Assembly: GCA_002798175.1 (NCBI GenBank)
Contig: NWQL01000005.1
Location: 294,303-358,302, forward strand
Reading direction: 5' to 3'
DNA: 64,000 bases
Origin: Lysobacteraceae bacterium NML91-0213
Lineage (GTDB): Bacteria; Pseudomonadota; Gammaproteobacteria; Xanthomonadales; Xanthomonadaceae
The stretch's first letter is position 1. Each line of letters opens with the position of its first letter. The notes under the pieces were generated by a model that searched no databases, was not told the DNA's origin, and worked only from the letters and a program-made list of their open reading frames with translations. Positions 41,010-49,638 of the stretch are shown in pieces. Position numbers and translations under genes: made by a program.

Positions 41010-41038
41010 TTTATTTCATGTTCAAGTCCGCTTAGTAT
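41010..41038 (+). promoter_or_regulatory. Candidate promoter of the TonB-dependent receptor gene
   Basis: TTTATT (41010-41015) and TAGTAT (41033-41038) are 17 bases apart in an AT-rich patch, about 100 bases before the receptor ATG. The minus-35 is weak. Confidence 0.3.
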
Positions 41039-41137
41039 CGGTTCACTTTGCCGAAACAGGCGGTTCGCCGGCTGGCGTGGCACAGGGGGAAGTCGCAACA
41101 GCAGTCGCAGCAGGTCCTTATCACCACGGAGAGAGAG

Positions 41138-44002
41138 ATGAGTCTGAAGACCCACAAGCTGCGCGACGCGATCGTCTTCGCGCTCGCGGCAGGAGCAGTG
41201 AGCATTGCCGGCAGCGGCGCCGCCTTCGCGCAGGCCCAGGGGGCCTCGCAGGATCCCACGCCCAGCGCCACCACCCTCGACGGCATCACCGTCACCGGTA
41301 CCCGCATCCGCAGCCAGACCATGACGGCCTCGAGCCCGGTCGCGGAAATCTCCCGCGAGGAGTTCCAGTACTCCGGCGCGACCACCGTCGAGGACCTGGT
41401 CAACCAGTACCCGCAGCTCGCGCTGGACTTCGACAACTTCCTCAACAACGGCTCCACCGGCTACGCCACCGTCGACCTGCGCGGCATGGGGCCCAACCGC
41501 ACCCTGGCGCTGGTCAACGGCCGGCGCATTCCCAAGGGCCTGCTCGAAACCGCCGACATCAGCATCGTCCCGGCGCGGCTGCTGCAGCGCGTCGACGTGC
41601 TGACCGGTGGCGCCTCGGCCGTGTACGGCTCCGACGCCATCGCCGGCGTGGTCAACTTCATCCTCGACGACGAATTCGAGGGCGTCAGCCTCAACGTCGG
41701 CTATTCCGGCTACCAGCACGACAACGACAACCGCTATATCCAGGGCTTGATGGACGACGCCGGGTTCGACTACCCGACCGGCAGCTCGGGCCTGGACGGC
41801 ACCACCCGCAACGTCGACGTCGCCATCGGCGGCGCGTTCGGCGACGGCGGCCATGCGATGGCCTGGGCCACTTGGCGCAAGGGCAATGCACTGCTGCAGG
41901 GCCAGCGCGACTATTCGGCCTGCGCCCTCAACGGCGCCGGCACCGCCTGCGGCGGCTCGCCTACCGCCGACCCGGCGAACTTCTACATCGTGGCCCCGGG
42001 CTCGGGCCTCTACACCTACGTCGCCCCGTCGGCATCGGGCTGGTTCCTGCCCGACGGCCCCAACGTCTACAACTACGCGCCGATCAACTACTACCAGCGT
42101 CCGGACACGCGTTTCACCGCCGGCACCAGCGTCAAGTACGAGATCAACGAGTACTTCCAGCCGTATATCGAGACGATGTTCGTCAACCGCCGCAGCGGCA
42201 CGCAGATCGCGCCGTCGGGTGCGTTCTTCACCGACATCACCGTCGACTGCGGTACCGACGTCATCGGCACGATGTGTGCCGACGTCGGCATCACCGACGA
42301 CGAGTTCACCGTCTACGTGGCCAAGCGCAACGTCGAGGGTGGCCCGCGCATCACCGACAACGAATCCACCAACTACAGCATCGTCGCCGGCGCCACCGGT
42401 GCACTGTTCGACTCCGGCTGGACCTGGGACGCCTCGCTGCAGTACGCACGCACCTCGGTAAAGGAACAGAACCGCAACGACTTCATCACCACCCGCGTGC
42501 GCGATGCGCTGCTGGGCTGCCCGAGCGGCGCGTTCGATGGCTGCGTGCCCTACGAGGTCTGGACCGACAGCGTCACCGCGGAGCAGGCCGAAGCCCTGCA
42601 GGGCGTGGGCATCGTCAACTACACCACCGACATGAAGGTGTTCAACGCCTATGCCACCGGCGACCTCGGCTTCGGCATCCCCGGCGCCAGCAATCCGGTG
42701 AGCGCGGTGATCGGCATCGAGAAGCGCGACGAACGCTTCCGCCGCGTGGCCGACGCCAACATGCAGACCGGCAACTTCACCGGCCTCGGCGGCCCGACCA
42801 CCAACCTCACCGGCGGCTACGACGTCAACGAGGTGTTCGCGGAGGCGAACGTGCCGCTGCTGTCGGATCGCGGCGGCTTCAACAGCGTCGACCTGCAGCT
42901 GGGCTACCGCTACACCGACTACAGCACGTCGGGCAACGTCAACACCTGGAAGGTGGGCCTGGGCGCCGGCTTCATGGACAACCAGTACCGCTTCCGCGCC
43001 GGCTTCAACCGCGCCATCCGCGGTGCCAACGTGGGCGAGCTGTTCGCCGACCAGCAGATCGCGCTGTGGGTGGGCGACGATCCTTGCGCGGGCCCGACGC
43101 CCGAGTTCACCGTCGAGCAGTGCGTGCGCACCGGCATCACCCCGGCGCAGTACGGCAACGTGGCGGCCAACCCGGCCGGGCAGAACAACCAGTTCATCGG
43201 TGGCAACCCCAGCCTGGATCCGGAAATCGCCAATACCTGGACCGTCGGCTTCGCCGCCAGCCCGATCGAGAACCTCGAGCTCAGCGTCGACTACTACGAC
43301 ATCGAGCTCGAGAACGTCATCGGTACCATCGGCGCACGCACGATCATCAACCTGTGCGCCAACGGCCAGGACGCGATGTGCGACCTGATCCGCCGCAACG
43401 CCTCCACCGGCGACCTGTTCCGCGGCAGCGATCCGGACAGCTCGGGCCTGGTGATCAACACCAATGGCAACTTCGGCACCCGCAAGTACCGGGGCATCGA
43501 CCTGACCGGTGCGTACAGCTTCCAGGCCGGTGCCGGCCGGGTGACCGCGTCGTGGGTCGGCAGCCACATCCTCGAGCGTTCGTTCCAGCCGGTGCCGGGC
43601 GACAGCTCCGCGGACTACGCCTGCGACGGCCTGATCAATGCGGTCTGTGCAACGCCGGAGTGGCGCCATATCGCCAACGTCCGCTATGCCCTGGACCGCT
43701 TCACCATCGGCATGCGCTGGCGCTATATCGGCGAGATGGACTACCGCGGCACCGACGGCACCGCCCTCAGCGGCGACTACTTCCTGAGCGGTCCCGGCAA
43801 GCTGAAGGCGTTCAACTACTTCGACCTGTCCGGCTCGCTGCAGGTCAGCGACAACATCACCTGGACGCTGGGCGTGAACAACATCGCCGACAAGGAGCCG
43901 CCGATGATCGGTGGCAACCTGGCGCCGACCAACGCCAACTCGCTGGGTGGCTACGACCAGGCGGGCCGTTACCTGTTCACCAGCCTCGCCTTCGACTTCT
44001 GA
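41138..44002 (+). CDS. TonB-dependent outer membrane receptor
   Basis: A 954-aa receptor. Signal peptide 1-31 (AAFA|Q), TonB box and plug beginning LDGITVTGTRI at about 48, plug motifs VDLRGMGPNRTLALVNGRR (about 112-130) and GGASAVYGSDAIAGVVNFIL, then a 22-stranded barrel ending with FTSLAFDF and C-terminal Phe. Large receptors of this kind in Xanthomonadaceae take up carbohydrates or peptides; no ligand can be read from the sequence. It has its own promoter and a strong terminator, so it is a single-gene unit. Divergent from the exporter operon and next to a set of TPR enzymes. Confidence 0.93.
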   Translation: MSLKTHKLRDAIVFALAAGAVSIAGSGAAFAQAQGASQDPTPSATTLDGITVTGTRIRSQTMTASSPVAEISREEFQYSGATTVEDLVNQYPQLALDFDNFLNNGSTGYATVDLRGMGPNRTLALVNGRRIPKGLLETADISIVPARLLQRVDVLTGGASAVYGSDAIAGVVNFILDDEFEGVSLNVGYSGYQHDNDNRYIQGLMDDAGFDYPTGSSGLDGTTRNVDVAIGGAFGDGGHAMAWATWRKGNALLQGQRDYSACALNGAGTACGGSPTADPANFYIVAPGSGLYTYVAPSASGWFLPDGPNVYNYAPINYYQRPDTRFTAGTSVKYEINEYFQPYIETMFVNRRSGTQIAPSGAFFTDITVDCGTDVIGTMCADVGITDDEFTVYVAKRNVEGGPRITDNESTNYSIVAGATGALFDSGWTWDASLQYARTSVKEQNRNDFITTRVRDALLGCPSGAFDGCVPYEVWTDSVTAEQAEALQGVGIVNYTTDMKVFNAYATGDLGFGIPGASNPVSAVIGIEKRDERFRRVADANMQTGNFTGLGGPTTNLTGGYDVNEVFAEANVPLLSDRGGFNSVDLQLGYRYTDYSTSGNVNTWKVGLGAGFMDNQYRFRAGFNRAIRGANVGELFADQQIALWVGDDPCAGPTPEFTVEQCVRTGITPAQYGNVAANPAGQNNQFIGGNPSLDPEIANTWTVGFAASPIENLELSVDYYDIELENVIGTIGARTIINLCANGQDAMCDLIRRNASTGDLFRGSDPDSSGLVINTNGNFGTRKYRGIDLTGAYSFQAGAGRVTASWVGSHILERSFQPVPGDSSADYACDGLINAVCATPEWRHIANVRYALDRFTIGMRWRYIGEMDYRGTDGTALSGDYFLSGPGKLKAFNYFDLSGSLQVSDNITWTLGVNNIADKEPPMIGGNLAPTNANSLGGYDQAGRYLFTSLAFDF

Positions 44003-44031
44003 GGCCTGGCGGAAGGACTTGTCGTGAACGG

Positions 44032-44060
44032 CGGCGGGCTTCGGCCCGCCGTCTTTTTTT
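44032..44060 (+). terminator. Intrinsic terminator after the TonB-dependent receptor
   Basis: CGGCGGGC-TTCG-GCCCGCCG followed by TCTTTTTTT: an 8-bp GC stem with UUCG-type loop and a T-run of seven, the strongest intrinsic terminator in the window. Confidence 0.92.
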
Positions 44061-44135
44061 CGCCCGGGCCACGGCCATGGACGCAGTGCTTGCGGATAGA
44101 CTCGATCCACGCCAACCCCGGGGGAGACGGGACCG

Positions 44136-45722
44136 ATGACGGTGATGGAGCACGCGCGTACGCGGGTGGGGCAGGGCTATGGCCTGCTGCGCCAGGGGCG
44201 CACCGAAGACGCCGCGACGCTTGCCCGCGAACTGCTGGCGGCGTTCCCCGACGACGTCGACGCGCTGGTACTGGCGGGCGAGGTCGCGGTCGCCCGCGGC
44301 CAGTTCGAGGAGGCCGTCGACCCGATGCTGCGTGCGATCGCCGCCAGCGGGGGCGACGACGCGCTGCGCATCAAGCTCGCCGGCCTCTACCTGCACCTGC
44401 GCCGCCGCAACGACGCGCGCGCGCTTGCGCTCGAGGTTGCGACCTCGGCGCAGGCACGCGGCGATGGTCGCAGCCTGTGGCAGGCGGCCAGCATCATCAC
44501 CAACTGCAACCGGCCCGCGGAGGCCATCGCCCATTACCGGCAGGCGCGCGCACTGCTGGGCGAACAGCCGGGCCTGCTCTACGACCTTGCGGTGGCGCAG
44601 TTCTTCACCGGCGGCTTCGACGAGGCCGAGGCCGAGCTCGACCGCATGCTGGCACTGGTTCCGCAGGCCGGGCATGCGCTGTACCTGCGCAGCACCCTGC
44701 GGCGGCAGACGGCCGCGGACAACCACGTCGACGCGCTGCGCACGCGCATCGCGGCCGGGCTCGGCCGCCCGGAGTGGACGGCCGCGGCGTGGTACGCGCT
44801 GGCCAAGGAGCTCGAGGATCTTGGCGAGCACGACGACGCGTTCGAGGCGCTGGAAACCGGTGCCCGCCTGCAGCGGCAGACGCTGCAGTACGACATCCAG
44901 TCCGAATGCGACGCACAGGCCGCGATCCGTGCCGCGTACACCGCCGAGGTGATGCAGTCGGCGCCGGAGTCGTCCGCCGACACCGGGCCGATCTTCATCG
45001 TCGGCATGCCACGCACCGGCACCACGCTGGTCGAACGCATCCTCGTGCAGGGCGGCCAGGTGAAGTCGGCGGGCGAGCCTCTCGACCTCGGCCAGCTCAT
45101 CGCCGCATACACGCGCCGCGCGCAGTCACTGCATCCGGACCTGTCCGCCGCCGAGGCCTCTCTGCGGATCGATGCCGACGCGCTCGGTCGCGACTACCGG
45201 CGGGGCGTCGCGGAGGCCGCGGGGGCAGCACGCTTCATCGACAAGCTGCCGGTCAACTACATGTACTGCGGGGTGATCCGCCGCGCGCTGCCCGATGCAC
45301 GGATCATCCATCTGCAGCGCGATCCGCTCGACAGCTGCTACGCCGTCTACAAGACGCTGTTCTTCAACGCCTACCACTGCTCGTACGACCTCGACGAGCT
45401 GGCGCGCTACTACCTCGCCTACCGGCAGACGATGGACCAATGGCATGCGGTGATGCCCGGCGCGATCCTCGACGTGCGCTACGAGGACGTGGTGGCCGAT
45501 CCGGACGGACAGGCACGGCGCGTGCTGGAGTGGTGCGGCCTGCCATGGGATCCCGATGCCGCCTATGGCACCGCGCCGGCGGCCGCCGCGTTCACCACGG
45601 CCAGTGCCGCGCAGGTGCGCGAGCCGGTACACGCGCGCTCGGTGGGCAGTTCACGCCGGCACCTGGACCGCCTTGCACCGCTGGTCGAACGCCTGGCCAG
45701 CGGCGGGGTCAGCGTCGACTGA
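44136..45722 (+). CDS. TPR-repeat sulfotransferase, first copy
   Basis: A 528-aa fusion: about six tetratricopeptide repeats in residues 5-270, then a sulfotransferase domain with the PAPS 5'-phosphosulfate loop VGMPRTGTTLVERIL (289-303) and the 3'-phosphate motif RDPLDSCYAVY (about 398). Such enzymes transfer sulfate from PAPS; the TPR half probably recognises a protein or peptide acceptor. There is no signal peptide, so it acts in the cytoplasm. It is convergent, nine bases away, with a TPR-fused oxygenase. The acceptor is unknown; tyrosine residues of an exported peptide are one possibility (RaxST of Xanthomonas sulfates the RaxX peptide). Confidence 0.9.
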   Translation: MTVMEHARTRVGQGYGLLRQGRTEDAATLARELLAAFPDDVDALVLAGEVAVARGQFEEAVDPMLRAIAASGGDDALRIKLAGLYLHLRRRNDARALALEVATSAQARGDGRSLWQAASIITNCNRPAEAIAHYRQARALLGEQPGLLYDLAVAQFFTGGFDEAEAELDRMLALVPQAGHALYLRSTLRRQTAADNHVDALRTRIAAGLGRPEWTAAAWYALAKELEDLGEHDDAFEALETGARLQRQTLQYDIQSECDAQAAIRAAYTAEVMQSAPESSADTGPIFIVGMPRTGTTLVERILVQGGQVKSAGEPLDLGQLIAAYTRRAQSLHPDLSAAEASLRIDADALGRDYRRGVAEAAGAARFIDKLPVNYMYCGVIRRALPDARIIHLQRDPLDSCYAVYKTLFFNAYHCSYDLDELARYYLAYRQTMDQWHAVMPGAILDVRYEDVVADPDGQARRVLEWCGLPWDPDAAYGTAPAAAAFTTASAAQVREPVHARSVGSSRRHLDRLAPLVERLASGGVSVD

Positions 45723-45731
45723 CGCCGGGGT

Positions 45732-47570
45732 TCAGCCGGTCGGCTGCATGTCGAACGCGATGGTGACGCGCGGCTGCAGGTCGGAAAACGGCAGCGTGCC
45801 GTGCCAGAGATACGACGGGAACAGGGCGAGCAGGCCCGGCTGCGGCCGGATCAGGCGCCGCGGTGGCAGGTCGAGCCGGAGGCTTTCCAGTGGCTGTCCC
45901 AGCTGCAGCCAGCCGGCATGGCCATCGCCGGGCCCATCACGTACCGATTGCGGCAGCGCGACGTAGAACGCCGAACTCAGCCAGCCTTCGTCGTGGATGT
46001 GGTTGGCGTGGTGCCCGGCCGCGCGCAGCCGCACCGACCACGATCCGACGAAACGCACGCTGCGGCGCCGGCGCGACAGGAAGGGATGGGTGGGATCGTG
46101 CGGCAGGCCCGCGAGCCAGCGCTCGACCGCGTCGCGCAACGCCGCTTCGGCGGCGGCGATCAGCGGATCATCGCGACCGAACAGCCGGCCCGGGGTCTGC
46201 GTGCCGCCGCGCACGCTCTGCGCCCGCGGTGCCCGCGAGGCCAGGTGCAGGCCCGACAGCCGCGCATCGAGCGCCTGCAGGAACGCTGCGAGGCTTTCGT
46301 GGCCGGGCGGGGTGTCGATCGCCACCACGCCGACCAGTTGTTCATAGCCGAACAGCCAGTCTTCGCGCGGATCGCCGGCCAGCCGCCACGCAGTGCCGAG
46401 CAGGCTCCAGGCTTCCTGGTTGCGGGGGTCGCAGCGCACCGCGCGTTCGGCGCACGCCTGCGCCAGGGCCGGCTCACCGCGGCGGAACGCATGGCGTGCG
46501 TGGGCATTGAGGAATCCGGGGTGGCGATCCCCCAGCCGGCGCCCGACGCGGGCATACAGCGCGCCCGCCTCGCCCAGCCGATCCAGCCGGTCCAGCGCGT
46601 CGGCCATCAGCCATTCCAGCGCCGGCTCCTCGCAGCCGGCGCGCAATGGCTGCAGCCAGTGCAGGGCATCCTCCGCGCGGCCGGCCTCGAGCAGGGCGCG
46701 TGCATACCCCAGCTGCAGCGGCAGATGGCCCCGGTGCGCCCGCGCGGCCTGGTGGAACGCGGCGAACGGATCCTCGCCGGGCGCCAGCGCGTCGCCGTGT
46801 TCCCACAGCAGATGGCCGAGTGATTCCTGCGCGGGGACGAAGTCCGGTGCGGCGATCACCAGTGCGCGCGCGGCCGCCAGTGCCTGCGCCGGCTCGCCAC
46901 GGTCCTGCAGCAGGCCGAGCAGCGCGTTGCGCACCTCGGGCGTGTCATGGCCCAGCGCCTGCGCCCGCTGCAGGCAGGCAGTGGCCGCGTCGAGGCGACC
47001 CAGCATGCGCAGCACCGCACCGCGATTGATCCACGCCGGTGCATAGTCCGGTGCGAGCGCGGTGGCCCGCTGCAGGGCGTCGTCCGCGGCTTCGAGCCCG
47101 CCTTCGGCCTGCAGCGCGCTGGCCAGGCCATGCCAGGCCTGCACCAGCCCGGGTTGCAGCTCGAGCGCCCGTGCGAACGCGGCGCGCGCGGCTTGCGCAT
47201 CGCCACGCTGCAGATGGAGCGAGCCCGCCTGCAGCCGGCTCTGCGCCGTGGCCGGTGCGGCCTCGAGGACCTGCAACGCCTCGGCGAGGCTGCCGCTGCG
47301 GCGCAGCCAGCCAGCGAAATTGAGCGCGACCACCTCGCTGCGTGGCGCCAGTGCCAGCGCCCGTGCGAAGGCCGCGCGTGCCGCGGTGGCATCGCCCTGG
47401 TCGGCCAGGCACATCGCCAGCAGCTGCTGCGCATCGGCGGCGTCGGGCGCTTCGGCGGCAAGCGTGCGCGCGATGCGGCTGGCGCCGGCACCATCGCCGC
47501 GTTGCAGCAGCGCCTGCGCCTGCAGGAAACGTTGCGCCTGGGCGTGGTCCAGGGCGCGCGTGGTGGCCAT
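45732..47570 (-). CDS. TPR-repeat 2OG-Fe(II) oxygenase
   Basis: A 612-aa fusion. Residues 1-400 are tandem TPRs (many ALxxxPxxAxAWxNRG-like repeats), followed by a 2OG-Fe(II) oxygenase domain of the 2OG-FeII_Oxy_5 type. Its iron ligands are visible as HIHD (524-527) and WHGT (His590), with Arg601 in PRVTIAFD binding 2-oxoglutarate. It should hydroxylate a substrate using 2-oxoglutarate and oxygen. ATG 47570 is two bases after the stop of the small exported protein upstream, so the two are one unit. The TPR portion suggests a protein substrate (inference). Confidence 0.9.
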   Translation of the reverse strand: MATTRALDHAQAQRFLQAQALLQRGDGAGASRIARTLAAEAPDAADAQQLLAMCLADQGDATAARAAFARALALAPRSEVVALNFAGWLRRSGSLAEALQVLEAAPATAQSRLQAGSLHLQRGDAQAARAAFARALELQPGLVQAWHGLASALQAEGGLEAADDALQRATALAPDYAPAWINRGAVLRMLGRLDAATACLQRAQALGHDTPEVRNALLGLLQDRGEPAQALAAARALVIAAPDFVPAQESLGHLLWEHGDALAPGEDPFAAFHQAARAHRGHLPLQLGYARALLEAGRAEDALHWLQPLRAGCEEPALEWLMADALDRLDRLGEAGALYARVGRRLGDRHPGFLNAHARHAFRRGEPALAQACAERAVRCDPRNQEAWSLLGTAWRLAGDPREDWLFGYEQLVGVVAIDTPPGHESLAAFLQALDARLSGLHLASRAPRAQSVRGGTQTPGRLFGRDDPLIAAAEAALRDAVERWLAGLPHDPTHPFLSRRRRSVRFVGSWSVRLRAAGHHANHIHDEGWLSSAFYVALPQSVRDGPGDGHAGWLQLGQPLESLRLDLPPRRLIRPQPGLLALFPSYLWHGTLPFSDLQPRVTIAFDMQPTG

Positions 47571-47572
47571 GC

Positions 47573-48037
47573 TCAGTGCACGCGTCGCGCGCGCAGGCTG
47601 GCGCCGCCGGGTGTGCGCAGCATGTGGCTGCCGAGCGCGCCCCTGCGGATGGTCACCACGTCGTCGGCCGCCAGCGGACCCGCAGCGCCGCCCTCCACCG
47701 ACCAGCGCTGGCCATTGGCGAGCACGACCGTGCGGCGGCCGCCTGCCTGTTCGACCGCCGTGACCCGGGCCTCGATCGCATCCGGATCGGCGTCCGCCGT
47801 TGGATCGCGACCGCGCAACGGCGTGGCGGCACGCGGCCGCCCGAAGGCGTCGATGGCGCGCGCCGCAGCCGCCTCGTGCACCGCAGGCGGCGGTGGGAAT
47901 GCGCGGTCATAGCAGGCCAGCCGCTGCGCCGGCTCCACGGTGGCCGCACAGGGATGGCCGGTGTCCTGCGCGGCGGCCATGACCGGCGCGATACAGGCGA
48001 GCAGCAACGACAGCAGGCGGACGGGGCGACGGGACAT
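47573..48037 (-). CDS. Small exported protein with paired-Cys motif
   Basis: A 154-aa protein with a signal peptide (residues 1-24, AAAQ) and an N-terminal motif C-A-x6-P-A-x-R-L-A-C-Y-D, seen also at the start of type VI secretion accessory proteins of the TagO/VasI group; the rest is a low-complexity linker and a small basic beta-rich domain (VVLANGQRWSVEG). ATG 48037 has GGAGA upstream and starts the signal peptide; another ATG 36 bases earlier is less likely. It leads the oxygenase gene and may be its partner or substrate (inference). Confidence 0.72.
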   Translation of the reverse strand: MSRRPVRLLSLLLACIAPVMAAAQDTGHPCAATVEPAQRLACYDRAFPPPPAVHEAAAARAIDAFGRPRAATPLRGRDPTADADPDAIEARVTAVEQAGGRRTVVLANGQRWSVEGGAAGPLAADDVVTIRRGALGSHMLRTPGGASLRARRVH

Positions 48038-48108
48038 TGCGGGTCTCCAGCATGGTCGGCGTGGTGCTGGCATAGAGTATGCGGCGGCGGGGGAGGCGCG
48101 GAGCGCAC

Positions 48109-49638
48109 ATGCAGGAGGCCGGGACCGGTGCGGCTACGCTGCGCCGCGATGCACACGAACGACTGGCCGCGCGCGACTGGCCGGCTGCGGTCGCCGCCTG
48201 CCGGCGCCTGCTGGAGCGATGTCCCGCGGATGCCGATGGCTGGTTCAACCTCGGTTATGCACTGCGGCAGGCCGGCGCGTTCGAGGCCGCCATCGAGGCG
48301 TATGGCCAGGCACTGCGTCGCGGCGTCGCGGACCCGGCGATGGTCCATGTCAACCGCGCGGCGATCCTTGCCGACCACCTGCGCCGCGACGACGCCGCGG
48401 AAGCCGAACTGCGGCGTGCGCTGGAGCTTTCGCCCGCGCATCCGCACGCGCTGCTCAATCTCGGCAACCTGCACGAGGAGCGCGGCCGGCGCGCTGACGC
48501 GATCACGGCCTACCAGCGGTTGCTCGGGCGCGGCGAACACGACCCGATGGCGGCAGAGGCGCTGGCACGGCTGGCGGCGTTGCAACCGCCGGCCGCGCTG
48601 CAGGATCCGCTGCTCGCGCAGCTGCGGCGTGTGGCCGAAGACGGGCGTGTGCCGGCGGCATCGCGCGCCAATCTGTGCTTCGCCCGGGGCAGGGCACTGG
48701 ATGCGCTCGGCGACACCGGCACCGCCTTCGCGGCGTTCGTCGCCGGCAAGGCGCTGGCGCATGCCGGCCATCGCGACTACGACGCGGAGGCGGCCGAGGC
48801 ACGCACGTCGGGGCTGATCGAAGCCTTCCCGCGGCCGGCATCCGCGCGGGGGGCATGCCTGCAACCGGCGCCGGTCTTCATCTGCGGAATGTTCCGGTCC
48901 GGCTCGACCCTGCTCGAACAGGTGCTGGCCGGCCATCCCGATATCGCCGCCGCGGGCGAGGTGGACCTGCTGCCGCGGATGGCGGCCACGGTGCTGTCGC
49001 CGTTTCCGGCCAGCGTGGCGGGACTCGACCGGCCGCGCCGCGACCTGCTGGCTGCGCAGTACCACCGTGCGCTGATGGCGCGGCTGCCGGCGCAGGCCGC
49101 GACGTCCACGATGGTGACCGACAAGCGACCGGACAACGTGCTGCTGGCCGGTCTGGCCAAGGAACTGTTCCCGCAGGCGAGGATCATCCACACCGTGCGC
49201 GACCCGCGCGACATCGCGCTGTCGGTGCTGATGCAGCACCTCAATCCACGCGCGTTCGCCTGGGCGGCGGATCTGCAGGCGATCGGCCACCACATGCTGC
49301 AGCAACGCCGGCTGGTCGCGCACTGGCGCAGGCTGTATCCCGGCGACGTCCTGGAATTCGACTACGACGCCTTCGTCGCGGCGCCCGGGCCCACGCTGCG
49401 CGCGCTGCTGGAACAGCTTGGCCTGCCCTGGCATGCCGGGTGCCTGCACTTCGAGCGCCTGGGCAACACCGTCAAGACCGCCAGTGCCTGGCAGGTCCGC
49501 AAACCCCTCCATGCCGATGCGTCGGGGCGCTGGCGCCGCTATCGCGATCAGCTGCAGCCGCTGTCCGAGATGCTTCGGGCGGCAGGCATCGTCCTGCCGG
49601 ACGGGGTGGCCGATCAGCTGTCGGCGGCACCGCGGTAG
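48109..49638 (+). CDS. TPR-repeat sulfotransferase, second copy
   Basis: A 509-aa fusion with TPRs in residues 1-230 (GWFNLGYALRQAGAFEAAIEAY, HALLNLGNLHEERGR) and a sulfotransferase domain with the PAPS loop CGMFRSGSTLLEQV (about 259-272) and RDPRDIALSV at about 364. It differs from the first copy in the loop residues FRSGST instead of PRTGTT and in overall sequence, so the two are distant paralogues rather than a recent duplication. ATG 48109 is preferred to 48079, which overlaps a TAGAGT minus-10-like box. Its 3' end overlaps the convergent hydroxylase gene by 25 bases. Confidence 0.88.
   Translation: MQEAGTGAATLRRDAHERLAARDWPAAVAACRRLLERCPADADGWFNLGYALRQAGAFEAAIEAYGQALRRGVADPAMVHVNRAAILADHLRRDDAAEAELRRALELSPAHPHALLNLGNLHEERGRRADAITAYQRLLGRGEHDPMAAEALARLAALQPPAALQDPLLAQLRRVAEDGRVPAASRANLCFARGRALDALGDTGTAFAAFVAGKALAHAGHRDYDAEAAEARTSGLIEAFPRPASARGACLQPAPVFICGMFRSGSTLLEQVLAGHPDIAAAGEVDLLPRMAATVLSPFPASVAGLDRPRRDLLAAQYHRALMARLPAQAATSTMVTDKRPDNVLLAGLAKELFPQARIIHTVRDPRDIALSVLMQHLNPRAFAWAADLQAIGHHMLQQRRLVAHWRRLYPGDVLEFDYDAFVAAPGPTLRALLEQLGLPWHAGCLHFERLGNTVKTASAWQVRKPLHADASGRWRRYRDQLQPLSEMLRAAGIVLPDGVADQLSAAPR

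Noticed and set aside
41001..41030. Operator similar to the one before the CDF gene upstream of the TonB receptor
   Set aside because: It shares only ATATGTTTAT-like AT-rich words; no dyad matching ACATA-N4-TATGT is present.
40865..44110. 1081-codon open frame on the minus strand
   Set aside because: Antisense to the TonB-dependent receptor. It covers the sigma-54 promoter, and its translation has no recognisable domain.
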